A stretch of DNA of 64,000 bases from Polaribacter vadi (lineage in GTDB: Bacteria > Bacteroidota > Bacteroidia > Flavobacteriales > Flavobacteriaceae), in the NCBI RefSeq assembly GCF_018861005.1, contig NZ_JAHKQL010000031.1, forward strand, positions 92,657 through 156,656. Direction: 5' to 3'. The stretch's first letter is position 1. Each line of letters begins with the position of its first letter. The notes beneath the pieces are model-generated. The model was given only the letters and a program-made list of their open reading frames with translations. It did no database searches and had not been told where the DNA came from. Positions 53,699 through 62,419 of this stretch are shown one piece after another. The position numbers and the translations under genes were made by a program.

Positions 53699-54124
53699 AT
53701 GATAAAACTACTTTCAACTTTAATTATTTTATTCATTTCTTTATCAGTTAATTCACAAACTATTTTTGGTAAATGGAATACTATTAATGATGATACAGGC
53801 AAAGTTGATTCTGTAATTGAAATGTATAAGAAAAATGGCAAAGCTTATGCTAAAATTTTAAAAATTACTGATCCAAACAGACAAAAAGCAATTTGCGAAA
53901 AATGTGAAGGAGCTAATAAAAATAAACCTATTTTAGGTTTAGAAATTTTAACTGGTTTAGAAAAAAATGAAGAAGAATGGTCTGGAGGAGAAATTTTAGA
54001 CCCTAGAAATGGTAAAATTTATAAATGTTATATAAAATTAGTAAAACCAGATAAATTAAAGATTCGTGGTTATCTTGGAGTTTCTCTTTTCGGAAAAACT
54101 AAATATTGGCAAAGGGCTAAATAA
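53699..54124 (+). CDS. DUF2147 exported protein, copy 2
   Basis: A 141-residue paralogue of the previous gene with its own signal peptide (MIKLLSTLIILFISLSVNSQ). The same landmarks occur in the same order: GKWNTINDDTGKVDSVIEMYKKNGKAYAKI, CEKCEG, and RGYLGVSLFGKTKYW. The Cys-x2-Cys pair kept in both copies may form a disulfide in the periplasm. It is 36 bases after copy 1 and 12 bases before the ABC gene, so all are likely co-transcribed. Confidence 0.87.
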   Translation: MIKLLSTLIILFISLSVNSQTIFGKWNTINDDTGKVDSVIEMYKKNGKAYAKILKITDPNRQKAICEKCEGANKNKPILGLEILTGLEKNEEEWSGGEILDPRNGKIYKCYIKLVKPDKLKIRGYLGVSLFGKTKYWQRAK

Positions 54125-54136
54125 ATTTTAATAAGT

Positions 54137-55375
54137 ATGGAAAACTTCCATTATATCCTTGAAAAGGAGAACCTTACTAGAGAAAGTAAAATAATTGAAA
54201 ACATATTAAAAGACAATCATCCAATAACCAATTTAAATAACAAAAAAGGACTTCTATTCTCTAATGCTATTTTAACCAAATTCATAGAAAATGAGGCAAA
54301 ACATAGTTCTCATAATTTAACAAAAAAAGAAAAAAGATCAATCCGTACTTTTTCTAGTGGAGAACAAAAAAAAGCGCTACTCAAATACTTATTACAGCAA
54401 AATCCTGATTTTATAATTTTAGAAAGTCCTTTTGAAAGTTTAGACAAAAATTCCGTTAAAGAATTAAAAGAAAAACTTATAAACTTATCTAAAGAAATAA
54501 CTTTAATACAAATTATTAGTAGAAAAGAAGAAATACTACCAGTAATTACTCATTATTTTGACATTGAAAACGATAATATTAACACTATAATTCCTATTAA
54601 TAATTATAGTTTTACAGAAGATGTTTTCACTTTTAATTTTAATATACCTAAACCAATAACATTTTATAAAAACATACCCAATCAATTAATTTCTCTACAA
54701 AATGTAAATGTTTCTTATGATGAAAATCACATTTTAAATAATATTAATTGGACCATTAGTAAAAACGAATTTTGGCAATTAATAGGTCCTAATGGTTCTG
54801 GAAAAAGCACCATTTTATCAATGATTTATGGCAATAATATAAAAGCTTTTGGGCAAGAAGTTTATTTATTTGGCAAAAAAAAGGGTTCTGGAGAAAGTAT
54901 TTGGGAAATAAAAGAGAAAATTGGGTATTTTAACCCTTCAATGTTAGAATTATTTAAGAGAAATACTACTGTAAAAGAGATGGTAATTTCTGGCTTTTTT
55001 GATAGTATTGGTTTATATAAAACTCCTTCTATTCTCAAAGAAAAATTAGCAATTGAATGGTTAAAATTACTCGATTTAGAAAGTGAATCAAAAGAACTTT
55101 TTCAAAATTTATCTAATGTAAATCAAAGATTAGTTTTAATTGCAAGAGCAATGATTAAACATCCACCTTTATTAATTTTAGACGAACCTTTAATAAATTT
55201 AGATGATAAAAGTACAGCAATAATTATAGCTTTAATTAATAAAATTAACCAAGAAAGTAACACAGCTATAATTTTTGTGTCTCATAAATCTATAAAAAAC
55301 TTACAACCAAATTCTATTTACAAACTAATTCCTTCACAAAAAGGCTCTATAGGAAAAATAATAAAAAGCAATTAA
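54137..55375 (+). CDS. ABC ATPase, ModF-like tandem protein with a degenerate first half
   Basis: Cytosolic ATPase of 412 residues without membrane helices. The second half is a normal nucleotide-binding domain: LIGPNGSGKST (Walker A near 217-227), LLILDEPLINLD (Walker B), VSHKS (H loop), but the signature is NLSNVNQRL instead of LSGGQ. The first half (1-165) keeps FSSGEQKKALL and FIILESPFESLD yet has no Walker A at all. This asymmetry means only composite sites could work. The neighbours are DUF2147 and pcm. The role is unknown; ModF/PhrA is the nearest label. Confidence 0.85.
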   Translation: MENFHYILEKENLTRESKIIENILKDNHPITNLNNKKGLLFSNAILTKFIENEAKHSSHNLTKKEKRSIRTFSSGEQKKALLKYLLQQNPDFIILESPFESLDKNSVKELKEKLINLSKEITLIQIISRKEEILPVITHYFDIENDNINTIIPINNYSFTEDVFTFNFNIPKPITFYKNIPNQLISLQNVNVSYDENHILNNINWTISKNEFWQLIGPNGSGKSTILSMIYGNNIKAFGQEVYLFGKKKGSGESIWEIKEKIGYFNPSMLELFKRNTTVKEMVISGFFDSIGLYKTPSILKEKLAIEWLKLLDLESESKELFQNLSNVNQRLVLIARAMIKHPPLLILDEPLINLDDKSTAIIIALINKINQESNTAIIFVSHKSIKNLQPNSIYKLIPSQKGSIGKIIKSN

Positions 55376-56013
55376 TTTCTCTCTTCTAACATTGGTACAA
55401 AAGCAAAATCACCTAATTCGTGTTTTTCGAATTCTTTGGGAGATTTTCTGATAAACAAAGTCATAATTTGAGTTTTATCACCAACAGGAATCAATAGCAT
55501 ACCTCCTACTTTTAGTTGTGATAGTAAAGGTTTTGGCACAAAAGGAGCACCAGCAGTTACAATAATTTTATCGAAAGGTGCTTTTTCTGGTAAACCTTTA
55601 TAACCATCACCAAAAATAAATTTCTTTGGTTTGTAACCTAATTTTGGTAAAAACAAAGAGGTTTTTTTAAATAATTCGTGTTGCCTTTCTATTGAATACA
55701 CTTCTGCTTTTAACTCTAACAAAACTGCAGTTTGATATCCTGAACCTGTACCAATTTCTAAAACTTTATCACCTCTATTAACCTTTAAAGTTTGTGATTG
55801 AAAAGCTACAGTGTAAGGCTGAGAAATTGTTTGATCTGCAGCAATAGGAAAAGCCTTGTCTTGATAAGCATGAGACTCAAAACTAGAGTCAATAAATAAA
55901 TGTCGTGGAATTTTACGTACTGCATTTAATACATTATTATCTGTAATGCCTTTTGCTTGTAAAACGTTAGCTAATTGGTTTCGAAGACCTTGGTGTTTTG
56001 CTGTATCTCTCAA
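55372..56013 (-). CDS. pcm: Protein-L-isoaspartate O-methyltransferase
   Basis: SAM-dependent repair enzyme that methylates L-isoaspartyl residues in aged proteins. In 213 residues the blocks are ISQPYTVAFQ (substrate loop near 80), VLEIGTGSGYQTAVL (SAM motif I near 95-109), IERQHEL, and KIIVTAGAPFVPKPL followed by GGMLLIPVG. It converges on the ABC gene, overlapping it by 4 bases at the stop codons, with no room for a separate terminator. Confidence 0.95.
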   Translation of the reverse strand: MRDTAKHQGLRNQLANVLQAKGITDNNVLNAVRKIPRHLFIDSSFESHAYQDKAFPIAADQTISQPYTVAFQSQTLKVNRGDKVLEIGTGSGYQTAVLLELKAEVYSIERQHELFKKTSLFLPKLGYKPKKFIFGDGYKGLPEKAPFDKIIVTAGAPFVPKPLLSQLKVGGMLLIPVGDKTQIMTLFIRKSPKEFEKHELGDFAFVPMLEERN

Positions 56014-56075
56014 TTTTGGTTTAGTTTCAAGAGTCTAAAAATAGTAATAAATTAAATTAAACTCTTATAAAATTG

Positions 56076-56083
56076 TATCTTTG
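56076..56083 (+). promoter_or_regulatory. -7 box ahead of the Gfo/Idh gene
   Basis: TATCTTTG, an exact TAnnTTTG match, leaves a leader of roughly 120 bases before the start codon. No well-spaced TTG is visible. Confidence 0.4.
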
Positions 56084-56207
56084 TTTTTAGCTGATTTTTT
56101 AAAAATCATTAATTAAAAACTAACGTCTTTTTCAAAACAATTAACAAACTAAACTTATTATTAATGTTTGTTTTTATCCTTTTGCAAAGACAAAAACAAT
56201 AATATAT

Positions 56208-57185
56208 ATGCTTAAAGTAGGGGTTTTAGGAGCAGGTCATTTAGGGAAAATTCATCTAAAATTATTAAAACAATCTTCAAAATACGAATTAGTTGGTTTT
56301 TACGATCCTTCTATAGAAAATGCGAAAAAAGTAGTCGAAGATTTTGGTTACACTTCTTTTAATTCTATTGATGAATTAATTGATGCAGTAGAAGTTGTTG
56401 ATATTGTAACACCTACTTTATCTCATTTTGATTGTGCTAAAAAAGCAATAGAAAAAGGGCGTCATATATTTATTGAAAAACCAATAGCAAAAACAATGTT
56501 AGAAGCTGAAGCGATTAGAACATTAGCTAGCCAACATCACGTAAAAGGTCAAGTTGGTCACGTAGAGCGTTTTAACCCAGCTTTTACTGCTGTTAAAGAC
56601 AAAATAAACAACCCAATGTTTATTGAAACGCATAGATTGGCCGAGTTTAATCCGAGAGGAACTGATGTGCCTGTTGTGTTAGATTTAATGATTCACGATA
56701 TTGATATTATACTTTCTTGTGTAAACTCTAAGGTAAAAGACGTGCACGCAAGCGGAATATCTGTAATTTCTGAAACTCCAGATATAGCAAATGCTAGAAT
56801 TGAGTTTGAAAATGGCTGTGTTGCTAATTTAACATCCAGCAGAATTTCTATGAAAAATATGCGTAAAACTCGCTTTTTTCAGAAAGATGCTTATATTTCT
56901 GTAAACTTTCTAAGTAAAGAATCAGAAATTGTTAGAATACAAGATGCACCAGATAATTTAGATGAATTCGCAATGGTTTTAAAGAATGATGAAGGCGTAG
57001 AAAAACAAATATATTTCGAAAACCCAGAAGTTACAAACAATAACGCAATTTTAGACGAGCTAGAAACTTTTGCTGATGCCATTTTAAATGATACAAGACC
57101 AATTGTAACTTTAGCAAATGGTTCTGAAGCTTTACGAATTGCACAATGGGTAATAGATTGTTTTAAAACACAAGCCGTTGTTTAA
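56208..57185 (+). CDS. Gfo/Idh/MocA family oxidoreductase
   Basis: NAD(P)-dependent dehydrogenase of 325 residues. The Rossmann loop is GVLGAGHLGKIH (6-17), followed by the conserved EKPIAKT (near 90; the Lys of this motif is catalytic), then the alpha/beta C-terminal domain with DLMIHDIDIIL (His of the active site near 165). Members act on sugars, inositols or biliverdin; the relative order of motifs suits a sugar or UDP-sugar dehydrogenase. Substrate unknown. Upstream of the family B repeat and the acyl-CoA dehydrogenase-type gene. Confidence 0.9.
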   Translation: MLKVGVLGAGHLGKIHLKLLKQSSKYELVGFYDPSIENAKKVVEDFGYTSFNSIDELIDAVEVVDIVTPTLSHFDCAKKAIEKGRHIFIEKPIAKTMLEAEAIRTLASQHHVKGQVGHVERFNPAFTAVKDKINNPMFIETHRLAEFNPRGTDVPVVLDLMIHDIDIILSCVNSKVKDVHASGISVISETPDIANARIEFENGCVANLTSSRISMKNMRKTRFFQKDAYISVNFLSKESEIVRIQDAPDNLDEFAMVLKNDEGVEKQIYFENPEVTNNNAILDELETFADAILNDTRPIVTLANGSEALRIAQWVIDCFKTQAVV

Positions 57186-57211
57186 ATTTTACCCTTTGTT
57201 AGCAAACAATT

Positions 57212-57290
57212 GCGTTAGGGATTGAATGGCCTGTTTAAGCTCTTTTTGTTTTTACAAAAAAGCGAGTAATGAAAGCCTGTTAAAACGCCC
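57212..57290. repeat. Structured intergenic repeat, family B, without REP insert
   Basis: GCGTT (57212-57216) pairs with AACGC (57284-57288), GGC with GCC, and GCTCTTTTTGT with ACAAAAAAGCGAG around a TTTT apex. The motif order GGGATTGAA, GCTCTTTTT, AAAAAGCGAGT, GAAAGC is shared with the copy at 24576-24718. The two copies lie at 3' ends of unrelated genes, so it may act as a terminator or mRNA end stabiliser. Confidence 0.7.
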
Positions 57291-57319
57291 AAAACATTAA
57301 CTTTTAAATTTATTTTTTG

Positions 57320-58207
57320 ATGAAAAACATAGCTGTAATTGGAGCTGGAACTATGGGAAATGGAATTGCCCATACTTTTGCTCAATTTAATTATAATGTA
57401 CATTTAATTGATATTTCTGAAGCTGCTTTGCAAAAAGGTGTAACCACAATTACCAAAAATTTGGATAGAATGTTGGCTAAAGAAAAAATTTCTGAAGCTG
57501 ATAAAACTACTACTTTAAATAACATTACCACATTTACCGCCATTAAAGATAGTGTTAAAAATATGGATTTAGTTGTTGAAGCTGCTACAGAAAATGTTGC
57601 TTTAAAGTCGAAAATTTTTAAAGAATTAGATGCTATTTGTGATGCAAAAACCATTTTAGCTACAAATACATCGTCTATTTCTATTACTCAAATTGCTGCT
57701 GTTACAAAAAGGCCAGAAAAAGTTATTGGAATGCATTTTATGAATCCTGTACCAATTATGAAATTGGTTGAAATTATTAGAGGTTACAATACAACTGATG
57801 AAGTGATGAGTGAGATTGTAGCATTGTCTAAGAAAATTAGTAAAATTCCAGTTGAAGTAAATGATTATCCTGGATTTGTAGCCAACCGAATTTTAATGCC
57901 AATGATTAACGAATCTATTGAAACTTTATACAATGGAGTTGCTGGTGTTACTGAGATTGATACTGTTATGAAATTAGGAATGGCTCACCCAATGGGACCT
58001 TTACAATTGGCAGATTTTATTGGTTTAGATGTTTGTTTATCTATTTTAAATGTGATGTATGATGGTTTTAAAAATCCAAAATATGCTCCTTGCCCACTGT
58101 TGGTTAATATGGTAAATGCTGGTAAATTAGGCGTAAAATCTGGTGAAGGTTTTTACGATTATACTGTAAGTAGAAAAGCTGAAACTGTTGCAAAAATGTT
58201 TGTTTAA
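57320..58207 (+). CDS. 3-hydroxyacyl-CoA (3-hydroxybutyryl-CoA) dehydrogenase
   Basis: NAD-dependent dehydrogenase of 295 residues, oxidising (S)-3-hydroxyacyl-CoA or the reverse. The N-terminal Rossmann loop is GAGTMGNGIAHTFA (7-20); catalytic His is in GMHFMNPVP (near 138) and Glu in the next helix; the C-terminal dimer domain begins with DYPGFVANRILMP. The ATG is used rather than the TTG one codon before it. No other beta-oxidation gene is adjacent, so butanoate or phenylacetate metabolism cannot be decided. Confidence 0.93.
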   Translation: MKNIAVIGAGTMGNGIAHTFAQFNYNVHLIDISEAALQKGVTTITKNLDRMLAKEKISEADKTTTLNNITTFTAIKDSVKNMDLVVEAATENVALKSKIFKELDAICDAKTILATNTSSISITQIAAVTKRPEKVIGMHFMNPVPIMKLVEIIRGYNTTDEVMSEIVALSKKISKIPVEVNDYPGFVANRILMPMINESIETLYNGVAGVTEIDTVMKLGMAHPMGPLQLADFIGLDVCLSILNVMYDGFKNPKYAPCPLLVNMVNAGKLGVKSGEGFYDYTVSRKAETVAKMFV

Positions 58208-58210
58208 TTA

Positions 58211-58852
58211 ATGAAAAATAGCCTAATCGTTTTATTATTTTTTATAAATTTTTCTATTGTTTCTCAAGATGTAAAAAAGGAATCAAAACTAAAACCTTAT
58301 AAGGTTGGTTTTTTATATAATTCTGCAACAAACGAGAATTTTTTAAATGATGATCCTGATTATGATTATTCTACAAATACCTATAAAGCACAGGCTTTTT
58401 ACAAATTAACACAGTGGAGAAAATTTGATATTGAATTAATTGTACAACCTCAAATTCAATATATAAAACATCAATTAATTAACGAGCAATATGTTACACC
58501 AGATGTAGGAAATTATCTTGAAAAAAGAGAAGAATTTACGCAACAAAAAGAAATGAATTTATATGGGGTTGAATTTGGTTTTGCTGCAAAAAGACAACTT
58601 TTAAATAAATTAGCTTTACAAGCTACTTTAAGTTTAGGTTTTAATTACATTGATACTAGAACAGAGCGTGTTGCAAAGGGCTTTACATTTATCGAAAATT
58701 TTTCTTTCGGTTTTTCTTACCAAACTTTTGCTAATTCTTATTTATATATAGGTACAAATTTGTTTGGCCACGTTTCTAATTTAGATTTTAATCAACCAAA
58801 TGCAGGTTATAATATTTTAGGTTTTGAAATTGGTTATTCTTTTCAGATATAA
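58211..58852 (+). CDS. Acyloxyacyl hydrolase-like (PagL-type) outer-membrane protein
   Basis: A signal peptide (to about residue 19, SIVSQ) precedes a beta-barrel of roughly 195 residues ending in an aromatic strand (IGYSFQI). The C-terminal GHVSNLDFNQPNAGYN resembles the PagL lipid A 3-O-deacylase active site, with His187 and Ser189 in H-x-S-N. The glutamate that completes the PagL triad would fall at Asn201, so catalysis is uncertain. It starts only 3 bases after the dehydrogenase stop, so the two are co-transcribed. Confidence 0.65.
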   Translation: MKNSLIVLLFFINFSIVSQDVKKESKLKPYKVGFLYNSATNENFLNDDPDYDYSTNTYKAQAFYKLTQWRKFDIELIVQPQIQYIKHQLINEQYVTPDVGNYLEKREEFTQQKEMNLYGVEFGFAAKRQLLNKLALQATLSLGFNYIDTRTERVAKGFTFIENFSFGFSYQTFANSYLYIGTNLFGHVSNLDFNQPNAGYNILGFEIGYSFQI

Positions 58853-58939
58853 AAAAAACTTATTTAAACTTCTAATAAACAGAAACTTAAACAAGCTTTT
58901 TAAAAAGTAAAATCATTTCTTGTTTTACAACAGCCTAAA

Positions 58940-59413
58940 TTATTTACCTAACCAAGAATTTAACATCCAAATTGTTTTTTCTTGCTCAGCAATAAAATCG
59001 CTCATCATAGAATTTGTACCTTCATCATTAGCTTCATCTGCAGCCTCTAAAATAGTTCTTTCTATTTTTAATAACTCTGATAATGAATTTACAACTAACT
59101 CTACTCCATCTACATCATTAGAAATGTCTTTACCAACTGGCACAGAAGAATTATCTATATAATCTGTAAAAGTATGCAAAGGTTTACCTTGTAATGTTAA
59201 AATACGTTCTGCAATTTCATCTATCTTAATTTGCGAGTCTGTATAAAACTCTTCAAATTTTACGTGTAATTCAAAAAAGTTTTTCCCTTTAATATTCCAA
59301 TGTAAACCTCTTAAATTCTGGTAATAAATTTGAAAATTTGCTAACAAACCATTTAATTCTGTAACTAAATTTGCTGTTTCTTTTTTGTCTAATCCTAATA
59401 TTGTTTTGGTCAT
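58940..59413 (-). CDS. dps: Dps family DNA-protection ferritin
   Basis: Dodecameric mini-ferritin that stores iron and shields DNA from H2O2. In the 157-residue protein the inter-subunit ferroxidase ligands are in LRGLHWNIKG (His near 38), FFELHVKFEEFYTDSQIKIDEIAERIL (His, Asp and Glu near 50-67). No basic N-terminal extension for DNA binding is present, so it may act mainly as an iron store. It is divergent from oxyR, whose product is expected to control it. Confidence 0.93.
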   Translation of the reverse strand: MTKTILGLDKKETANLVTELNGLLANFQIYYQNLRGLHWNIKGKNFFELHVKFEEFYTDSQIKIDEIAERILTLQGKPLHTFTDYIDNSSVPVGKDISNDVDGVELVVNSLSELLKIERTILEAADEANDEGTNSMMSDFIAEQEKTIWMLNSWLGK

Positions 59414-59438
59414 TTTATTTGTTTTATTTTTGATAATT

Positions 59439-59478
59439 CAAATTTATGTGAAATTTATGACTATAAATAATAGTTATA
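59439..59478 (-). promoter_or_regulatory. dps promoter with candidate OxyR site
   Basis: On the minus strand TAAATTTG (59446-59439) is an exact -7 box for dps with no -33 element. Instead an inverted repeat TATAA-N7-TTATA (59462-59478), a LysR-type shape, is centred near -38, the usual site for an activator. It also lies about 40 bases before the oxyR start, so it could autoregulate oxyR. Confidence 0.4.
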
Positions 59479-59517
59479 ATTGATTGATTTAATATCTTTA
59501 TCAAAAAATTTTATTAC

Positions 59518-60459
59518 ATGACAATTACCCAACTAAAATATGTTTTATCTGTAGCAGAATATCAAAATTTTACGGTTGCTGCAGAACATAGTTTTGTAAC
59601 TCAGCCAACTTTGAGTATGCAAATTCAAAAGCTAGAAGACGAATTATCTGTACAAATTTTTAACAGATCTAAAAAACCAATTGAATTAACAGAAGTTGGT
59701 AAAAAAATTGTAGAACAAGCAAAAGTTATTGTAGATGAGAGCAATAGGATTTTAGATATTGTACATCAACAAAAAGGTTATATAGGTGGCGAATTTAGAT
59801 TAGGAATTATACCTACAATTATGCCTACTCTATTACCAATGTTTTTAAATAACTTTACAAAAAAATACCCTAAAGTAAAGTTGATTATAGAAGAATTAAC
59901 TACAGAAGAAATTACTAGAAAATTAACTGATGGCCATATAGATGCTGCAATTGCTGCAACACCTTTAGAAAACGAAGCTATTAAAGAAAGACCTTTGTAC
60001 TATGAGCCTTTTGTTGGTTTGGTGCCAGAAAATCATCGATTATTTAACAACAAAAACATTTCTTCTAATGAATTAGAAATGGAAGATATTTTATTATTAG
60101 AAGATGGTCATTGTTTTAAAGACAGTGTTATAAATTTATGTAGAACTCATAAAATTGATAATAAAAAAGGTTTTCAGTTAGAAAGTGGAAGTTTTGATAC
60201 ACTAATAAAACTATCTAAAGAAGGTTTAGGGATGACTTTGTTACCATATTTACATACTTTAGATTTAAATGATAAAGACAAGAAACATTTACGTGAATTT
60301 ACATCTCCTCCACCTGCTAGAGAAGTAAGTTTAATTTATCATAAATCGCAATTAAAAATGCAATTGATAGAAGCTTTAAAGAAAACTATTGATGGTGTTG
60401 TAAGAGGTGCAATTTCTTTTTCTGATGTTAAAATTATTAGTCCTTTACAGAAAAAATAA
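59518..60459 (+). CDS. oxyR: Hydrogen-peroxide sensor OxyR (LysR family)
   Basis: LysR-type regulator of 313 residues: winged HTH at 1-60 (VAEYQNFTVAAEHSFVTQPTLSMQIQKLE), linker helix, then the effector domain. Two cysteines at exactly 199 and 208 (EDGHCFKDSVINLCR) match the peroxide-sensing disulfide of E. coli OxyR in both number and spacing. The divergent dps gene is a classic OxyR target. bcp elsewhere in the window is another plausible target. Confidence 0.95.
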   Translation: MTITQLKYVLSVAEYQNFTVAAEHSFVTQPTLSMQIQKLEDELSVQIFNRSKKPIELTEVGKKIVEQAKVIVDESNRILDIVHQQKGYIGGEFRLGIIPTIMPTLLPMFLNNFTKKYPKVKLIIEELTTEEITRKLTDGHIDAAIAATPLENEAIKERPLYYEPFVGLVPENHRLFNNKNISSNELEMEDILLLEDGHCFKDSVINLCRTHKIDNKKGFQLESGSFDTLIKLSKEGLGMTLLPYLHTLDLNDKDKKHLREFTSPPPAREVSLIYHKSQLKMQLIEALKKTIDGVVRGAISFSDVKIISPLQKK

Positions 60460-60536
60460 AATAAGTTAAATATAATGAGATTTCATTAATATAAACTCAT
60501 AATATTTAATTTTAAAAATCTAATTTACAGCAAATT

Positions 60537-60577
60537 AAAAAACCTAATCTAAAGTATTAATTTAGATTAGGTTTTTT
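60537..60577. terminator. Bidirectional terminator between oxyR and the ABC-F gene
   Basis: A 17-bp perfect stem (60537-60553 with 60561-60577, loop GTATTAA) with A and T tracts at its ends. Confidence 0.92.
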
Positions 60578-60612
60578 ATTATAATTTATAAAATTAATGC
60601 CTCAAATATATT

Positions 60613-62232
60613 TTAAGCATACATAGAATCACGTAATTCTTTAATTTTTTTATCAGATAAATATTCATCAAAAGTAGTGTATCTATCAATAACACCTTTT
60701 GGTGTTAATTCTATAATTCTGTTAGCAACTGTTTGTGCAAATTCATGATCGTGAGTAGATAATAAAACTGTACCTTTAAAGTTAATTAAAGAGTTGTTTA
60801 ATGCCTGAATTGATTCTAAATCTAAGTGGTTTGTTGGTTCATCTAACAGTAAAATGTTAGCTCTTTTCATCATCATTCTAGATAACATACAACGTACTTT
60901 TTCTCCACCAGATAAAACGTTACTTTTCTTTAAAGCTTCTTCACCAGAAAAAATCATTTTACCTAAAAATCCTCTTAAAAAAACTTCTTCACGCTCTTCT
61001 TCTGTTTGTGCATATTGTCTTAACCAATCTACTAAATTTAACTCTCCATTCTGGAAAAATGATGAGTTATCTAATGGTAAATAAGATTGTGTTGTGGTAA
61101 CTCCCCAAGAAAATTTACCTCCATCTTGTTCAGAATTACCACTAATAATTTGATAAAAAGCAGTAACAGCTCTAGAGTTTCTAGAAATTACAGCAACTTT
61201 ATCTCCTTTATTTAAATTGATGTGAACATTATCAAATAATTTTTCACCTTCAAATTCTTTACTTAAACCTTCTACATTTAAAATTTGGTCTCCTGCTTCT
61301 CTATCTCTTTCAAAAATAATAGCTGGGTAACGTCTACTTGATGGCTTTATATCTTCTACATTTAACTTCTCAATCATTTTTTTACGAGAAGTTGCTTGCT
61401 TCGATTTTGCAACATTTGCAGAAAATCTTCTAATAAATTCTTCTAATTCTTTCTTTTTATCTTCTGCTTTTTTGTTTTGTTGCGCTCTTTGTTTAGCTGC
61501 TAACTGACTAGATTCGTACCAAAAAGTATAATTACCTGAATAATGGTTTATTTTACCAAAATCAATATCAGAAATATGTGTACAAACTGCATCTAAAAAG
61601 TGTCTGTCATGCGAAACCACAATTACACAATTGTCATAATTTGCTAAAAAGTTTTCTAACCAATTAATTGTTTCGAAATCTAAATCATTGGTAGGCTCAT
61701 CCATAATTAGCACATCAGGATTACCAAAAAGTGCTTGTGCAATTAACACACGTACTTTTTGTTTACCATCTAAATCTTTCATTAAAGTATAATGTAAATC
61801 TTCAGTTATGCCTAAGTTAGATAACATTGCTGCTGCATCAGAATCTGCATTCCAACCATTCATTTCTTCAAAAACTATTTGAAGTTCACCAATTTTTTCT
61901 GCATTTTCATCAGTATAATCAGCATATAAAGCATCTATTTGTTTTTTAATTTCAAACAATTCTTTGTTACCCATTACAACTGATTCTAGTACAGGGAAAT
62001 CATCAAACTCATTATGATTTTGAGATAATACAGACATTCTTTTGCCTGGCTCTAAATGTACTTGACCTGATGTAGCATCTTGTTTACCAGAAAGAATCTT
62101 TAAAAAAGTTGATTTTCCTGCACCATTTGCTCCTATAATTCCATAACAGTTACCTGTTTGAAATTTAGTATTTACTTCATCAAACAAAATACGTTTTCCA
62201 AATTGTACTGATAAGTTAGAAACTGATAACAT
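60613..62232 (-). CDS. ABC-F family ribosome-associated ATPase (YbiT-like)
   Basis: Soluble twin ABC ATPase of 539 residues that binds the ribosomal E site and modulates stalled or initiating ribosomes. NBD1 has GANGAGKST (near 33-41), a degenerate signature DLDGKQKVR and LIMDEPTNDLD; a basic linker (about 240-300, KKAEDKKKELEEF) is the P-site interaction motif; NBD2 has a canonical LSGGEKVR and LLLDEPTNHLD, but its Walker A is altered (VISRNSRAV). No Arm domain is evident. A TACTTTTG -7 box lies on the minus strand at 62260-62253. Confidence 0.92.
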   Translation of the reverse strand: MLSVSNLSVQFGKRILFDEVNTKFQTGNCYGIIGANGAGKSTFLKILSGKQDATSGQVHLEPGKRMSVLSQNHNEFDDFPVLESVVMGNKELFEIKKQIDALYADYTDENAEKIGELQIVFEEMNGWNADSDAAAMLSNLGITEDLHYTLMKDLDGKQKVRVLIAQALFGNPDVLIMDEPTNDLDFETINWLENFLANYDNCVIVVSHDRHFLDAVCTHISDIDFGKINHYSGNYTFWYESSQLAAKQRAQQNKKAEDKKKELEEFIRRFSANVAKSKQATSRKKMIEKLNVEDIKPSSRRYPAIIFERDREAGDQILNVEGLSKEFEGEKLFDNVHINLNKGDKVAVISRNSRAVTAFYQIISGNSEQDGGKFSWGVTTTQSYLPLDNSSFFQNGELNLVDWLRQYAQTEEEREEVFLRGFLGKMIFSGEEALKKSNVLSGGEKVRCMLSRMMMKRANILLLDEPTNHLDLESIQALNNSLINFKGTVLLSTHDHEFAQTVANRIIELTPKGVIDRYTTFDEYLSDKKIKELRDSMYA

Positions 62233-62419
62233 AATTGTATTTTAAATTTCTGCAAAAGTAATAAATTGATTTCTCTTAAGTACTTAGTTTTATTACCCTT
62301 TTCTGAAAAAAATAGAATTATTCTATATTAAAGTATTGCACTTATTTTTAACAACGTATTAACAGACACAACACTTATGTATGATTAAATTTGTTGTGCT
62401 TAATTTGCTAGAAAATTTT

